A stretch of DNA of 64,000 bases from Breoghania corrubedonensis (GTDB lineage Bacteria; Pseudomonadota; Alphaproteobacteria; Rhizobiales; Stappiaceae), in the NCBI RefSeq assembly GCF_003053845.1, contig NZ_QAYG01000002.1:467253-531252 (forward strand), in the 5' to 3' direction. Within the stretch, counting starts at the first letter, position 1. Every line of letters begins with the position of its first letter. Of this stretch, positions 63,535 through 64,000 are shown piece by piece. Below the pieces are notes generated by a model. That model searched no databases. It was not told where the DNA came from and saw only the letters and a program-made list of their open reading frames with translations. Made by a program: the position numbers and the translations under genes.

Positions 63535-63585
63535 CCCTGTTAAGAGCAGCGCCGGAGCCTCTTGCCGACACGGCTCTTAACAGGG
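63535..63585. repeat. perfect 13 bp inverted repeat
   Basis: CCCTGTTAAGAGC and GCTCTTAACAGGG are separated by 25 bases. It lies 21 bp after the VWA gene and 52 bp before the small membrane gene. Without a T-run it resembles an operator or RNA stem more than a terminator. Confidence 0.65.
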
Positions 63586-63637
63586 CATGATCCGGGAATA
63601 CCGGGCCGAGCCCGGCATGAGACTTGGGGGGCAATCG

Positions 63638-63844
63638 ATGGAATTGAATCAGTATTTTGGTGTGGCACTGATCTGCCTCGGCCTGCTGACGTTGGCTGCC
63701 CGGTTTTTCGGCTGGAACCGTCTGTTCTGGAAACGAGATCGAATGATGAAGACGTACGGCCAGACGGCCGGGGCGGAGATCCACTTCTTCAGCTATACCA
63801 TCGTCCCTTTGCTCGCCGGCATCTTCTTTATCTACAATCCCTGA
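63638..63844 (+). CDS. small two-helix membrane protein of unknown function
   Basis: The 68-residue protein (start MELNQYFGVA with GGGGGG seven bases upstream; earlier ATGs at 63587 and 63617 are in frame but lack such a site) has two hydrophobic helices (about 7-24 and 46-66) joined by a basic loop with WKRDRMMKTYG. I do not recognise a family. The 13 bp inverted repeat upstream may regulate it. Confidence 0.6.
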   Translation: MELNQYFGVALICLGLLTLAARFFGWNRLFWKRDRMMKTYGQTAGAEIHFFSYTIVPLLAGIFFIYNP

Positions 63845-63921
63845 TCAAATGTCGCTTCCGCCCCGAGAGCAACCCGCATTCATGTGGACACGGGGTGCTT
63901 CGGTCTAGGTTGTGTGGACAT

Positions 63922-64000
63922 TTATCGAAGCCAGAGGACGATTGCGGCCAGAGTTACGACGGCGAGATAGTTTCTGGCCGTCTTCTCGTAGCGTGTTGCG
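63922..64000 (-). mobile_element. 3' end of an IS5-family transposase gene, cut by the window edge
   Basis: Read leftward from the edge, the frame gives TRYEKTARNYLAVVTLAAIV and ends LWLR before TAA at 63922. This is the usual C-terminus of IS5-family transposases. The IS end probably lies between about 63865 and 63921, where TGTGGACA occurs twice (63882 and 63912). The rest of the element is outside the window. Confidence 0.8.

Overview
This window looks like chromosomal DNA from a GC-rich alphaproteobacterium, most probably a member of the Hyphomicrobiales (Rhizobiales). The evidence is cckA lying directly downstream of the flagellar export genes, the alphaproteobacterial flagellar proteins FliX, FlbT, FlaF, MotE and a DUF6468 protein, a recA gene with a GAAC-N7-GAAC type LexA box, and CtrA-like TTAA-N7-TTAA sites at flagellar promoters. 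Assignment to a genus is not possible from the sequence alone.

Left part (1-17.3 kb), mostly leftward housekeeping and accessory genes: a truncated DUF6969 gene; a small sulfur operon (two half-size YeeE/YedE transporters and an exported HCX5R phosphatase/rhodanese-like protein) behind two overlapping palindromes; icd (NADP isocitrate dehydrogenase) enclosed by two copies of one ~140 bp repeat; a glycine-zipper lipoprotein; a cyclic-nucleotide-binding-domain potassium channel; alaS; a purine nucleoside permease-like exported protein; recA with its SOS box; the pseudouridine catabolism pair psuK-psuG; and a secreted thiaminase-I-like enzyme that appears fused to a C-terminal mannan-binding-lectin-like module, itself bracketed by intergenic repeats.

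Middle (17.3-55.4 kb), a motility island. Leftward flgB-flgC-fliE-fliQ-fliR-flhB-cckA; rightward fliO-fliP; leftward fliL-fliM-DUF6468-motE plus a 1352-residue envelope/TPR-like protein; rightward flgF-flgG-flgA-flgH; dksA; fliX divergent from rightward flgI-flgJ(rod-binding)-flgN-like; flaG-like; three tandem flagellin genes; flbT-flaF (overlapping by 98 nt); and leftward flgE-flgK-flgL. Promoter signals suggest a Caulobacter-type hierarchy: CtrA-like sites in front of early (flgB, fliO, fliQ, fliL) and two flagellin genes, and perfect GG-N10-GC sigma-54 elements with upstream CGGCAA/TTGCCG palindromes (FlbD ftr-like) in front of flgF, flgI and flgE. FliX, the partner of FlbD, is encoded in the window; FlbD is not.

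Right part (55.4-64 kb), rightward: a MoxR AAA ATPase, a small exported protein, a SixA-type phosphatase, a YcjX-like P-loop protein overlapping a YcjF-like membrane protein, an LTA-synthase/sulfatase-like membrane enzyme, a CoxE-type VWA protein (the usual MoxR partner, here about 6 kb away), a small membrane protein, and at the edge the 3' end of an IS5-family transposase. Several families of dispersed palindromic repeats fill the larger intergenic gaps. I saw no tRNA, rRNA or CRISPR array.
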